Shown: positions 47,851-59,841 of the stretch, piece by piece | How the letters are laid out: each line of letters starts with the position of its first letter | Position numbering within the stretch: position 1 is the first letter of the stretch | Assembly (NCBI GenBank): GCA_964016875.1 | Contig: OZ024734.1 | Location: 53,674,622-53,738,621 of the forward strand | Direction: 5' to 3' | Source of the DNA: Fallopia convolvulus | Taxonomy: Eukaryota > Streptophyta > Magnoliopsida > Caryophyllales > Polygonaceae | DNA length: 64,000 nucleotides | The notes under the pieces: model-generated | Databases searched by the model: none | What the model saw: the letters and a program-made list of their open reading frames with translations, nothing else | Told to the model about the DNA's origin: nothing | Program-made: the position numbers and the translations under genes

Positions 47851-50800
47851 ATGGCATCGGCTTCGAAGCTTTACGGCGACATCGATAGGAGAGTTGTCAA
47901 AGAAGAGATTTTAGAGCATGATGCTGATCTCACTACTGCTGTGAGTTCGATTTTTCTATCACCAGTTCTAATTGTAATAATCGTAATGAGTTAAGTTTCA
48001 AAGTCATTCAGAGAAAGTGAGAAGACATTAAAAAACTGTAATTCAATCTTCTTCTGTTTTCAAATTTTTTGTTCAACTGTCAATTATACTTCTGCTGTCT
48101 CTGGCATAATTCTTGCGAGGGTTATATATTAGTTCAATTCCCCCAAAGTTTTATTTTTAGGGAATTGTTGGAGCAGGATTGCATGGATGGACATTATCGG
48201 AGTTCCATACGGCTTGATGATGTTTGGGATGATGAATGTCTTTCTATTTTAAAGAGACCCTTTGCTGCTTTAGCCATAAAGGGTATATCTCGTCTCATGT
48301 TTCTTTAAATTTCAAACCTTGCAATACTTTGTGAAGCTGTTTGATGAAGTTGTTTTGTATCAGATGTTTCACCAATTGCCAGAGCAAGATTTTTGCAAAT
48401 TGTTGTGGATCATTTCATAGCTCAGTATTTCGTTGAAATGGCGGATATTGAGGCTGAACAGCATATGCGAGATAAACTGCGCAAGAGAAAGTCAAGGGTG
48501 GGCAGATATGAAGGGGATCCACAGTTTGTTTTGCCCCTGATGTATGTGACAAATATGTATGAGACTCTCGTATACGAAGTGGATGTTAGATTGGCTTCTT
48601 TAGGTGGTTTTCAAGGAAAGACAATTGGAGTAGATGTTGAGGCCATGGAAGGCCTGTACAGGATGCTAGCAAAAAAGTTTCCGGAGAAAGGTAGTTTTAC
48701 TTCTTAATTTGCTTCTATTTTGAGGTTTGGAACTTGTAGAGTCGTAGTCTTGCGTAGATGTGCTATGTTTTTAATGCCACTGGTCTTCATGTACTCTTGA
48801 AATTAATTTTAGCTCTAGAAAAGCAAGCATGTGTTTATTTTTCCTTCAAGCATGGAAGTATGCTGTAGCTCACAATCCATTTTTTTTTCTTATGTTCATG
48901 GTATACTCTTCATTATACGGTCTAGGTCCCGTTACATTCAAAAGAAGAGAATTAGCCACTTCCGCGGAAACTAGAACAAGGTTTCCTGAATTGGCAGTCC
49001 AAGAAAATACGGGAGTAGGTTTTGTGGGTGTTAATGGCTTAAGTATCATTGAGAAGCCTAATACGTTGTCAATTGCTGATGCAGAATGGTGAGTTGAAAA
49101 GATTTTATTAATTTTCTTTATCCCTTTTGTGGTATACTAGCATAACAGAATTCATAGCTTGACTGGGATCTTTTTGTCTGGAAATATTCCGGAAGCATTC
49201 TTCTCATTTTGTATTGACTCAATTGTAGTGTATAAAGTGCTATGTCTAGTGACTTTCATTCATCATAGCAAAAATCAATATGACAAGGTGAATCAGCTTG
49301 ATGAATGATGACGCTTTCAATGATATATGATTCTTTTACCTGGAAGGCTAGAAGAAGCCTTTAATCCTAGAAGCTTTGTAATGCTCAAGTGTCTTTTTGG
49401 TAAATTTTTTAGATGAGTTTGATAGGTTCTAGTAGAATGAACACAGACTGAATATTAATCATGAGTATAGCACTACTTCCACTTGTAGCATGCAAGTCTA
49501 TCTGTTATGGTAGGTGAAATGATCATGATTTTATTTGGATTTTCTGACTAGTGACATAAGTTTGACTTTGCTAGTGACATAAGTTTGACTCTGCAAAGTT
49601 GATGGAAGAGGCAATTATGAAACTCTTACAATTCATGAAGCTTCTTGTCTCAAAAACCTTGGCCCTAGGTTGCTGGAGTTATTTAATGGTATATATTACT
49701 TACACATCCTTACTTTAAATACATTTTACAATGCTAAATTGAAGATGATCCAAATATATAGATCATTGGTTAGTTTTCTTAGATACATCCACCATGTTAA
49801 ACTAAATCTCTTTGCTCCCATAGGCCATGACCATGACCATGACAAGCTAGAAGTATGAAATTGGTCAATTAGTTGATTGTATTAAAACATATTTGAAAAG
49901 CTATCAGCTGAACTCCGAATATAAAAACTTAAAATATTCTACTTTGTCATTCTCATTTGACGCGTTCTTAATTTTTGTTTTGGTACATTTGCAGGCCCCC
50001 ATTTCCTTTATTTTTCATACTTATTCCCCTTTCTTGTTCTCCACTCCTCCATCTCTTTTCTGTTCTTTGGAAGTTACCCATAAAATTTGTTCTCTTTTTC
50101 TGATTTAATTTTTTTTCCTTATTAATCTATAAAAAAATCCTGTAAAAGCATGTGCTGCTTCTTGTAGCAACTCTATGTGTGACCAATTTGCTTGCTATTG
50201 TAGGTTCAAGAGGTTAACAGGTAGAAATGAAGTATCCATTTCTGTTTGCGATTACAAGTTCTATCCACCAAGACATATGTACCAACATGTAGTGTCAAAC
50301 TCTTTACTGAGTGCTACTAATTTGCCTGTAAGCTTTATACCTCTTCCCTAAAGCATGTCTATTTATCTGTTTTTACTTTCAGTTTAGCAAAAAGCTCATA
50401 TCTACTTTATACCAGTCGCACTCTGATGCAAATAATTCTCTAGTGCCCAGCCAGCCCACATGCTTTCTGTTTGTACCAGTCGCACTCTGGTAATTTTTTT
50501 TTTTGAAAAGTTCTTAATGTTCAACTGATTTAGCTGTCATATTACACACCACGCTAAACATTACGGGAGAAAAGAAACAAAAACATGAACATGGGGAAAT
50601 TTACAATTACTATTTTTCACTCTAGACTATGTGCCCAAGTTTCTGAATTGAAACGGAAACCAGAAACACTGCTCTATTAGACTTTCCGGGTAACATATAT
50701 TACACAACAAATTACACGAGTATCCATCAAGATCATTCTTTCATCTTGTTGATTCAATATATCTGTTTAGTCCTTTATCTTGCGTTATCTCTAATAGTTC

Positions 50801-53800
50801 AGAGATTACATTCAGAAGTGCTGAAAGCTTTCTATAATTTTTTCATTTGCAAGGATGCTTTAGTTGTTGTGTATGATTAGCATAAGGTCGCACACTCTCA
50901 CATAATGCAAAGCTCCATATCTATGCTTGGAAAAGTTTCATTTTCTTTTCTATGCAATCTTTCAATTGTTTGATTACTCCTGCAGACATTTAGGGCTTAT
51001 TATGAATCTATCCTTGGCATAATAGTTTCCATATATTTCCAAATGCAAAACCCATGTCTTCTCTACTTTGCATGTTTTGTGATAAGCTTCAAGTTATTTT
51101 GGTTATGATGCGTTGTAGAATGAGGCAGGACTATGTTTTAGCATTAATGAGAATGAGGAGACTAACATCGTGGCTCAAACAATTGTGCAGATAGAACAAC
51201 CAATCGTACCAATGTATATTTCTAGAGATCAGACACAGGTAAACACAACAAATGAGACATTCAAGAATAGCAAGGAATTATCTGCATCTCAGTGCAAGTC
51301 AAAACAAATGCAGCCACAGATCAAAGACAAGGATCCGGAAAATGTCACTTCTTCACAAGAAATATATAATGCCTACTTTAAGCCGCGGGTGGAGGGCTTG
51401 GGTGATTTAGCGATTCTGGAACAGTTTTTAAGTAAGGCCAAAGAAGACTACTGCTTACAGGAACACAGGAAGGCACCTGAGACAGAAGTTGTGACTGACT
51501 TGGTATTTTCACATTTTAACTCAGTTGCTCTATTAAGAGCATTTCCGTATGTGCTCATTATAGATGCTATATACAAAGAGAACAGGTGTGTGTCTCATTT
51601 ATACATGGATACAAGTACAATATATAATAATATGAATATTGTGATGTTATTTACATGCATTGACAGTGACAACTTCTCATGTGGACAGGTACAAAATCCC
51701 TTTTTTTGAAGTTCTAGGCTATACATCCACAGGGAAGAACTTTAATGTTGCATGTGCTTTTATCGGATCAGAGAGAGAAGACAATTATGTGTGGGCATTG
51801 AAGTATATCAGTGAGTTGTGGAAGCATGTCGGAGGGTCACCTAAAACAATCGTGACAATGACAGATCCAGACCCAGCACTTTTCAATGCAGTCAAACAGG
51901 CTTTTCCTCTCACCAAACATCTCTTGAGCCGACCTCTCATCTATAAACACATAGAGAGTAGATGTTATGAAGACATGTGTAGCTACAACATTGCAACTGT
52001 GTTTGTCAATGCATGCAAGGCTTTATTTGAGTCAAAGTCGGAAAATGTGTACGAGAAATGGCTGGCTTTCATGGAGAATGATTGGAAGAACAAGCAAGGG
52101 TTAATTGGATACCTGAAGCAAACGTGGTTAACTCCATACAAGGACAAAATTGTATCTGCATGGACTGATAAGACGCTGCATTTTGGCATTCACACCATAG
52201 ACAGGTAATTGTCTTCCACTAGATTAGTATTGTTAATTAAAATATCAGAGCACTCTATTATACACACTTAACTTAAATAGTGTGTTTCAGGTTAGGAAGT
52301 TCTGGTAAATCGCTGTCGCTGAGACAGATCCTGAGTACCTCTTCTGATTCCAGTTTTGAAAATCTGTGGAATGACCTAATCACAGAAATTAAGGGGCAAA
52401 GTATTCAGATAGAGAAGTCCATTTTTGAGTCGAGCACTGTTCCTCACATTTTTAAGAGGATACATGAGTTGATGGAGCACGACTTTTCTGATATAGCGTA
52501 TGAAATAATGGCCCAAGAATATGAATGTGTGAAGAGTGGTGATAAATATGATAGCACATGTATGTGCCAGCTCCGAGTTTCACATGGTTTACCTTGTGCA
52601 CATGAATTAGAAAAGTATGTGGCTAATCCGACTCCATTTTCTACTGAAGGTCCCGAAGCTATACATCAGTTCTGGTGGCAACAAATTCTAGACGTTGCCA
52701 TGCCGGTTAATCCGTCTAATATAGATTTTATAGCAGATTTTACAATAGACATGTACATGAGATTTCATGAGATGTCATCAGATGAGCAGGTGAGATGTGG
52801 GCATGCGATATTACAGTTGGATAGTGCAGACTTAGCCTCAGAAGACAACACATCGTCAAAGAATTTCTTCAGAAATTTTCTTTTTCCAGATGAAGGCACC
52901 TCACCTCCAAAGACATTGCATGTGCAGCCTACAATTGAAATCCATGAAATGCAAAAATGTATGCTTCCACAGATGAAAGACAAGGGTCCAACGAATTCCA
53001 CTACATTAGGTGATCGAAGGATTCTTCAACAGATTTTAACTCATGTCACTAAGTTGTACTATTTTACGAGACACAGGAAGGCACCAGGGACAGATGATGT
53101 GAGTGACTTGATATTTGCACATCCTGACTCACTTAAATTGTTAAGGGCATTTCCATATGTGCTCATTATCGATGCTACATGCAAGGAGAATAGGTGTGTC
53201 TCATTTGTACGCAGTTACAAATATATAATATATTATAATGTGATGTTATGTGGAATTGATGACAACTTCTCATGCTTACAGGTATAACATCCCTTTTTTC
53301 GAAGTTCTAGGCTTTGCATCCACAGGGAAGAGCTTTAATGTAGCATGTGCATTTATCAGTGCTGAGAGAGAAGATAACTACATGTGGATGTTGAACCAAA
53401 TCAATGAAATTTGTTGGCTTGTGGGAGAGACACCTAAAACGATCACGACAATGACAGATCAAGACAAAGCACTTTACAATGCAGTGGAGCAAGCTTTTCC
53501 TCACACCAAACATCTCTTGGGTCGGCATCACATTTACAAAAAAATCGAGGATAGATGTTTCAAAGACACATGTGCAAACAACACTGCAACTGCATTTGTA
53601 GATAATTGTAAGATTTTATTCGAGTCAAAGACAGAATATGTGTACAAGGAACAGCTAGCTTTCATGGAGGATGATTGGAATAGCAAGAAGGGGTTAATTG
53701 GTTACCTGAAGCAAATGTGGCTAACGCCATACAAGGAAAAAATTGTATCGGCTTGGAGTGACAAGGTGCTGCATTTTGGCACTCACACCATGAATGGGTA

Positions 53801-55385
53801 ACTATCTTCCACTACACTAAAGCATTGTTAATTAATATCATAGCATTTTGTTATTCAGCACTTAGATTAATCTGTTTATTGCAGGGTAGAAACTGCTCTG
53901 AAAAAATTCCTAAGCACTTCTGATCATAGTTTTGACATTGTATGGACGTCTCTACACAAGAAACTTGAGTCACAAAGTCTTTCTATACTGCATTCCTTTG
54001 TCAGCTTTCCACAAAATCTTACGAAGATAAAAGCTTTCATGTCTTTGCAGCACTCTGTTTCACATAAAGCGTGTGAAATTATAGCCCGAGAATATGAATT
54101 TGTGAAGAGTGCTGATAAATATCATAGCACGTGTGTGTGCCAACTCCAAGCATCCCATGGGTTGCCTTGTGCTCATGAGTTGGCCAAGTATGTTGCTGAT
54201 CAGACTACCATTCCTCTCAATGCTATACATCAGTTCTGGCAGCAAACTAGTCTACAAGTTAATGTGCCTGATGATCCAGCTAGTAGGGCAAGAGCGTTCA
54301 TATTAGATTTGTTTGTTAGATTTCGTGATATGTATTCAGGTGAACGGATAAGATGTGAGTTTGCAGTGAATAAGATAATGCAATTGGTTGAAGAACCGCC
54401 AATAAGTCGTGGGCTGGATCCTGATCCGAAAGATTTTTCAAGTGGAGGTAATACATCGCCCAAGACGCTTGTCATATCTCCATCTGAATCAATTACATCG
54501 GGTCAATCTTGTAGAAACTCATATTCAGATAAGCTTGTGACGACAGAATCATATATGAAGCCACCATGCATCCTTGACAGATCGTGCGACAAACCAGATG
54601 TGGGGGATCCAGTCGTCCATGAAACACCAGCGCTCAACAAATCATATGTGAAGCCAGCAGCAGACATCCCTGAAAAACCAAGCAACAGTTCCTATGTGGA
54701 GGACCCATATATCCGTGAAATACCCAAGTTTATGGTTCCATATGTCACAGATTTCCATGAAGATGATGCCGGTGGACACTCTGGATTCCAGGCTATTGCA
54801 AAAAAAGTGGAGTATGATGAGAATGGATGGCGTCGGGTTCGAGGAGACTTGTTTAAGGAATTGGCGTCTCGTTCAGATGTATATGCACCTGTCTTCATTC
54901 GTGACAAGCTTGAAGAAATTCTAAAGTCACTCGCAGCTTGGACCTTAGATACTGAACCAGATCAACGGTTCTCATACCCTGATATGGGTCACATAGTAGC
55001 AACTCGTTATCAGCTTGTTTTTGTGGTATTGGGACAACAGTGCGTCACATTTCTTCCACTCTATGTAGATGATCAGGCTCATTTGTCTGATATGAATGAG
55101 CTCTGCTTAGTGTCTATGCATCATGGAAAAAAGTTCATATCGGTATGTATTAAATTCTGTTTTCTGGCTGTATGATTATGTATGTACATGTTTTGAAAGA
55201 TCTTGCTCATTTTGCAGGTTACAATGGATAAAGGGTTCCCGTTGCCGCCCGTTCACCCTTTGTGGGTCTGTCATCATCACAGGAGTGTCGATGGATTAGA
55301 TCTTCGTTATGGGGATCGCTTTCAGAAGTATAAGTGGTTTCAAGGCTTTATGGGTCCGCCTCCTCCTCTTGAAGTATGTGGCTAG
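47851..55385 (+). CDS. Chimeric gene: unknown plant domain, two MULE transposase/SWIM modules, OTU-like tail (copy 2)
   Basis: Exons 47851-47940, 48177-48282, 48364-48690, 48926-49088, 50204-50327, 51119-51585, 51689-52204, 52291-53193, 53282-53797, 53885-55142 and 55218-55385. All junctions are GT-AG. The phases fit and the total is 4,638 nt, 1,545 aa, without a stop. Residues 1-270: unrecognised domain (FLQIVVDHFIAQY, YEGDPQFVLPLMYV, VNGLSIIEKP). Module 1, about 370-700: LLRAFPYVLIIDAIYKEN, TMTDPDP and a SWIM finger CMCQ...PCAH (about 687). Module 2, about 880-1165: the same order, SWIM at about 1153. About 1353-1545: OTU-like tail with Ser (residue 1370) where the catalytic Cys is expected. 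MULE transposases cut DNA through a DDE centre; related FAR1/FRS proteins act as transcription factors. The fusion at exon 5-6 is inferred from phase; two separate genes remain possible. Confidence 0.68.
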
Positions 55386-56971
55386 ATGTATGTTATATGG
55401 AGGCATCAATCTAGTCATGTTTCATGAACACAACAACATTTTGTGATGTAATGTAATATAATATAATGCTCGGTGTAGGATTTGTCTTGGTTGATATTGT
55501 CAACATGGTGTAAAATGTAATTATGGGGAATACAGCTATGGGTGTCTTTGGAGGAACATTTCACAGCTTCTGAATGTAAGATCAGCCTAGTGTTTTCAAT
55601 GCTTATGTTAACTTACAACAGTTCTTCCAATCAATTCATCATGATTGTGGTCCTAAACCAAATGTGGCTGCTTCATATCTTGGATATCTGAGATTTTATT
55701 TTTACCAATTAATTTGTATTCTCAGAGAATGTCCAAGGGAAGCAGGTATATTTGGGTGAGGACAATTTTAAGTTAGATGCCTAGCTGAGGCTGATAAATA
55801 GTAGTTTAGTTCTTAAATAAGTAGCTTGTGGCCTGTGAGTGTGCTTGATTTTTGTTCAATTTTATTCTGATTGTGGTTCATCATTTGATGCATTTCTTTT
55901 ATTCTAGTGGTAATTGTTGTTTTTTCCATCACAATTGGACGCAACCTGAAGACAAATCATATAGTCTACAAATTTATCACATAAACAACTAAATGACACC
56001 GAATTTGAAGACCATTTATTTTTCAAATTGAGAAAAAATATATATACATCAATAATATGTAATTTTCTTTTGAAAAGATCGATATATGTTATTAATTAAG
56101 GGTGACGTTTACAAATTATATATCACATGAAATGGTCTTGAACAATTGCTTAAAGAAAGAAAATATTGGTTTAAGATTATGAAAAAGCAATTTAATGTTA
56201 ATTAATAGAGCTGGATTTTGGAAAAAAAAAAACTACACATTTTGAAAAATATTGCTTAAAGTAAGTTAGACTCAATGGGCAATCCTGAGTGAACCACATT
56301 GATTGAGCTACCGTAAGGCCAAACACAAAAACCTTCACCTCAGCAACCTCAACTCTCCGATGAGCCACAAGGCGAGCAAGGCCAAAACTATACAAGTCCA
56401 CACCAACTCACCAAGACCAAGCCCTTTGCGCCAACAAAGCCACATCGATATTAATCTCCATCACGCCGTACTGGTGGTGAGGTTAGGTGCTCCATTTTTT
56501 CCCATTGAGGCCGAACCCCTTCTTGAGCCTATTCTTACTTCATTTTGACTATTTTTGGTTCAGGTTTAGGATACCCATCCACAAGTTTCGAATCTTAAGC
56601 TTAAACAAAATCATTCCCGTCCTCAACACCCGAGATCGGCATAGCACAACCAAATGGAGGTGTGGGCGAGCTCGGAAAGGAAGAGCACCCCATCAAAGCT
56701 CACCATCCTCCCCTTGAACCACGCCTAAAGTCGCCACTCGATTGTACTCGGCCACCATCTATTGAAACCCAACACAAAATGTTTTCAATTCTCATCCTGT
56801 CCTTGGAATACATTTTAATATCGAAGTGTCCAAGCATCCCTTCACACCATGAGTATCAAACAACACCCTAAACCAATAGCCAAATCTAATAGTGTACACC
56901 CGATTTTTATTGTGAGCCCAAGACCAAAGCAATGATCAACTAAACTACACTCCCACACTATATATAAATAT
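55386..56971. other. Downstream region of copy 2
   Basis: Similarity to copy 1 fades near 55480. The remainder is AT-rich. Short open frames at 56300-56870 show no family features. No gene supported. Confidence 0.4.
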
Positions 56972-58050
56972 TGGCCAAATGGTGTCCAATAACATAAACT
57001 TTCATTCGGTTGCTCTTAATAGCACGAACTTTGACAAAAACAAAAATAATCACTAACTTTCTGTGTGGTGGTATTTAATAGCAAAGGTGTATCTCCAAAA
57101 GAAAATGACATGTCACATATATGCTTAGTTGGCAAATTTAGTTAATAACATGTCACATATATGCTTAGTTGGCAAATTTAATTAATGACAAGATAATAAA
57201 TTAAGAAAAAAATGGTAATTTAGATAAAAATCCTAACTTTACCCATTCACTAGGGTAAAGTTAGAATTTTTATCTAAATTAGAGTTTTAACCCCGTCCTT
57301 TGGACGTGTCAAGTTTGTATTCAACGTTTATATAATTTAAATATTTTTTTTTGTAAATCAAAATATGTGATCAAACATACTAAATCGGAGTCAATTGCAT
57401 CACATTATGAAATATCTAATTTAGTTTCTTTCATATAAGTATTTAAATACTTATTATATTTCAATTTTGGTGAAAATTAATACAAAAAGGCATTGGATTT
57501 ATATGATCAAAATGAATAACTTTACTAAAATTTTATTTAATTTTAATTAATTAAATATAGGATTAATATTAAATTGTCAAAATATAATTATTGGTTAAAA
57601 ATTCTTATAATTGCTTGATCTTTTATTTTCAATTAATACGGACACTTATGTTGCCAAAAAAAATTATTTTATTAATAGAATTTTATATATAATGAGACAT
57701 TTATGGAGACAAGAGGGAGAACTTTATATGTTGTTAAGATAAGATTACCATTTTTTTATCTTAATTTATTATCTAGTCATTAATTAAATTTGCCAACTAA
57801 GCATATATGTGACATGTCATTAATTAAATTTGCCAACTAAACATATATGTGACATGTCATTAATTAAATTTGCCAACTAAGCATATATGTGACATGTCAT
57901 TTTCTTGTTTTGGATATATACCATTTAAAAATAAAACGGTGCTATTAAACACCACCACACAGAAAGTTTGTGATTATTTTTGTTTTTTTCAAAGTTCGTG
58001 TTACTAAGAGCAACCGAATGAAAGTTTGTGTTATTGGGCACCATTTGACC
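56972..58050. mobile_element. Mutator-like non-autonomous element with long TIRs
   Basis: 1,079 bp with inverted arms of roughly 250-300 bp. The left end reads GGCCAAATGGTGTCCAATAA, and the right end, reverse-complemented, reads GGTCAAATGGTGCCCAATAA. A 9-bp duplication TATAAATAT flanks it (56963-56971 and 58051-58059). Long TIRs with a 9-bp TSD fit the Mutator superfamily. Each arm contains a 40-bp tandem unit around ACATATATGCTTAGTTGGCA: two units on the left (about 57107-57186) and three on the right (about 57780-57900). No transposase is inside. Confidence 0.8.
57217..57280. repeat. Short palindrome inside the Mutator-like element
   Basis: 28-nt arms at 57217-57244 and 57253-57280 pair with one mismatch, around an 8-nt loop (ATTCACTA). 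It sits at the inner end of the left TIR and may be a separate small insertion or a foldback remnant. Confidence 0.8.
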
Positions 58051-58369
58051 TATAAATATACAAAACATTAGCACCACATACCCTTGTCTAGTTGTCTCAC
58101 AATACATTTGCATAAATATCTACTTTTATAAGCTTTTGTAATAATACCCTAATTGACTATTAAATGGCTAATTTTTTGTAAGAGTACTCTATAACTTTCC
58201 TCAAAATATGTTAATTTTCTTTTTCATTTGTATTCTCTTTCCATGTTTTATCTATTTTTATAGTTAAAAAATGTTTAGTTATTACTTATATTTTTGCAAG
58301 GATATCCTAAATGGAGTATCTTTATAAATCTAAATAAAAATAGGCATTTGTGTAACATATTTTTTCATA

Positions 58370-58371
<2 letters not shown>

Positions 58372-58415
<44 letters not shown>
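58372..58415. repeat. (TA)n microsatellite
   Basis: An uninterrupted run of alternating A and T, about 44 bp. Confidence 0.95.
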
Positions 58416-58418
<3 letters not shown>

Positions 58419-59841
58419 AATAAGTCTTTATAATACTAAGTAGGTGTCGCATTCCATGCACGCATTTAAAATATAGAAATCACATATTGGAAAGATTTAA
58501 AACAAACAAAGATGAATATGGCATTAGAAGCTTGAAATATAACAAACATAGTTCTACATATCATCAAGATCTGCCCTGACCAATTTCTTTAGTATATGAC
58601 CACCTCTTCCATACCTATTTTTTAAGTAACATGAAGAAAAGCGACAATAAGCTTCCAAAAGCAACTCCATGGTATAATTACCAAAAGCATAATATGTACA
58701 TAATGTTAAACCCTACATGACATTGACATCTCAATGTTTTATCAAAATAGCTCTAACACCAAGTGACTGGGCAAATTAAACGAACATATTACATTCAGTG
58801 TTCTAAAAAACGTTAGGCAGATCCTAGGCGGAGAGAGACCGCCTAGACGGACTAGACGGTCTCCTAAACGGGCTGGAAGGATATGTGGGCTATGCGGGCT
58901 AGCACCTTCCAGCGTATAGGAGGGCCTAGAAAGAACTAGCGGAAATTTTTAGAACAATAATTACATTATATTGCCTATGAATATGATTTGCTAAGCAACT
59001 TCATCTTAAAAAAGTTGGTACCTTGCTTGGAATAAGAAACCCTTTCACTCATAGCATACAAGATTCATTCCATCTCTTAATGATGTAACCAGCGCCACAT
59101 CTAAAACAAAGAAGTTTACAAGATCGAGAAAATTGGTAATGTTTTAGGAACATTTAATCAAAAAAATTTAAATTTTAAAATCAATTGTTTGGATCAATTT
59201 ACATAAGAATTTGCAATCAGTTTGGTTAGTTTAATTACATATGTTAGATAGTGTGCTCTTCGTTATAATTGCATATTGGTTTCAATGATTAGATTTTCAA
59301 TCATAAATTTGTCAGCTAGGAAGTCTTCTTGAATACGGGAAGTTACTTACGCAAATCAGCAAATGTAACAATCATGTGAGACAATTGGAGATGAGTTCAA
59401 ACTTCAAAGGGGCTCCAATAAAGTTCAACTACACATCCTGTAACAGTATAACTTAAAATCATGTAAGATAAGTTAATTGATCCTTCATTCAGCAACAACC
59501 AATATGTAAACAAATGTACGTTATTTCATGGGAAAATATGCAATGATTAACCTTTGCAATTAGAACTAAAATCATGATAAAACTGTTATTCCTTGACAAG
59601 AACCCGATTAGATCAAATTCGCTCTTGAAAAATCCTATTCATTTACTTACTATTAGCGATATATTTATATAGAATATATTCTATATTTTTTCTATCTTTA
59701 TTTGCATATTATGTCAATATTTTGTGTATATCTTTTCTGTAATCTCTCTATATAATAACATAACCTCATTACAATAAGATTGACTGAGTTCTCATCTCTT
59801 ATGACGGAGCTCTTGAAGGCAGTTCATCTTCAACTAATTCT
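58416..59841. other. Intergenic region before the third transposase copy
   Basis: AT-rich. Contains the MITE at 58798-58956. No gene supported. Confidence 0.4.
58798..58956. mobile_element. MITE, same family as the one in PsbP intron 3
   Basis: Ends GTGTTCTAAAAA and TTTTTAGAACA are inverted. The interior has CCTAGGCGG/CCGCCTAG and CTGGAAGG/CCTTCCAG pairs. Compare 6242-6354. Confidence 0.6.

Noticed and set aside
56303..56871. Overlapping short open frames downstream of copy 2
   Set aside because: No conserved motif, no splice partners, and no resemblance to a neighbouring gene.
57100..57905. Short regularly repeated units suggestive of a CRISPR-like array
   Set aside because: The 40-bp units are directly adjacent without unique spacers, lie in the arms of a TIR transposon, and the genome is eukaryotic.
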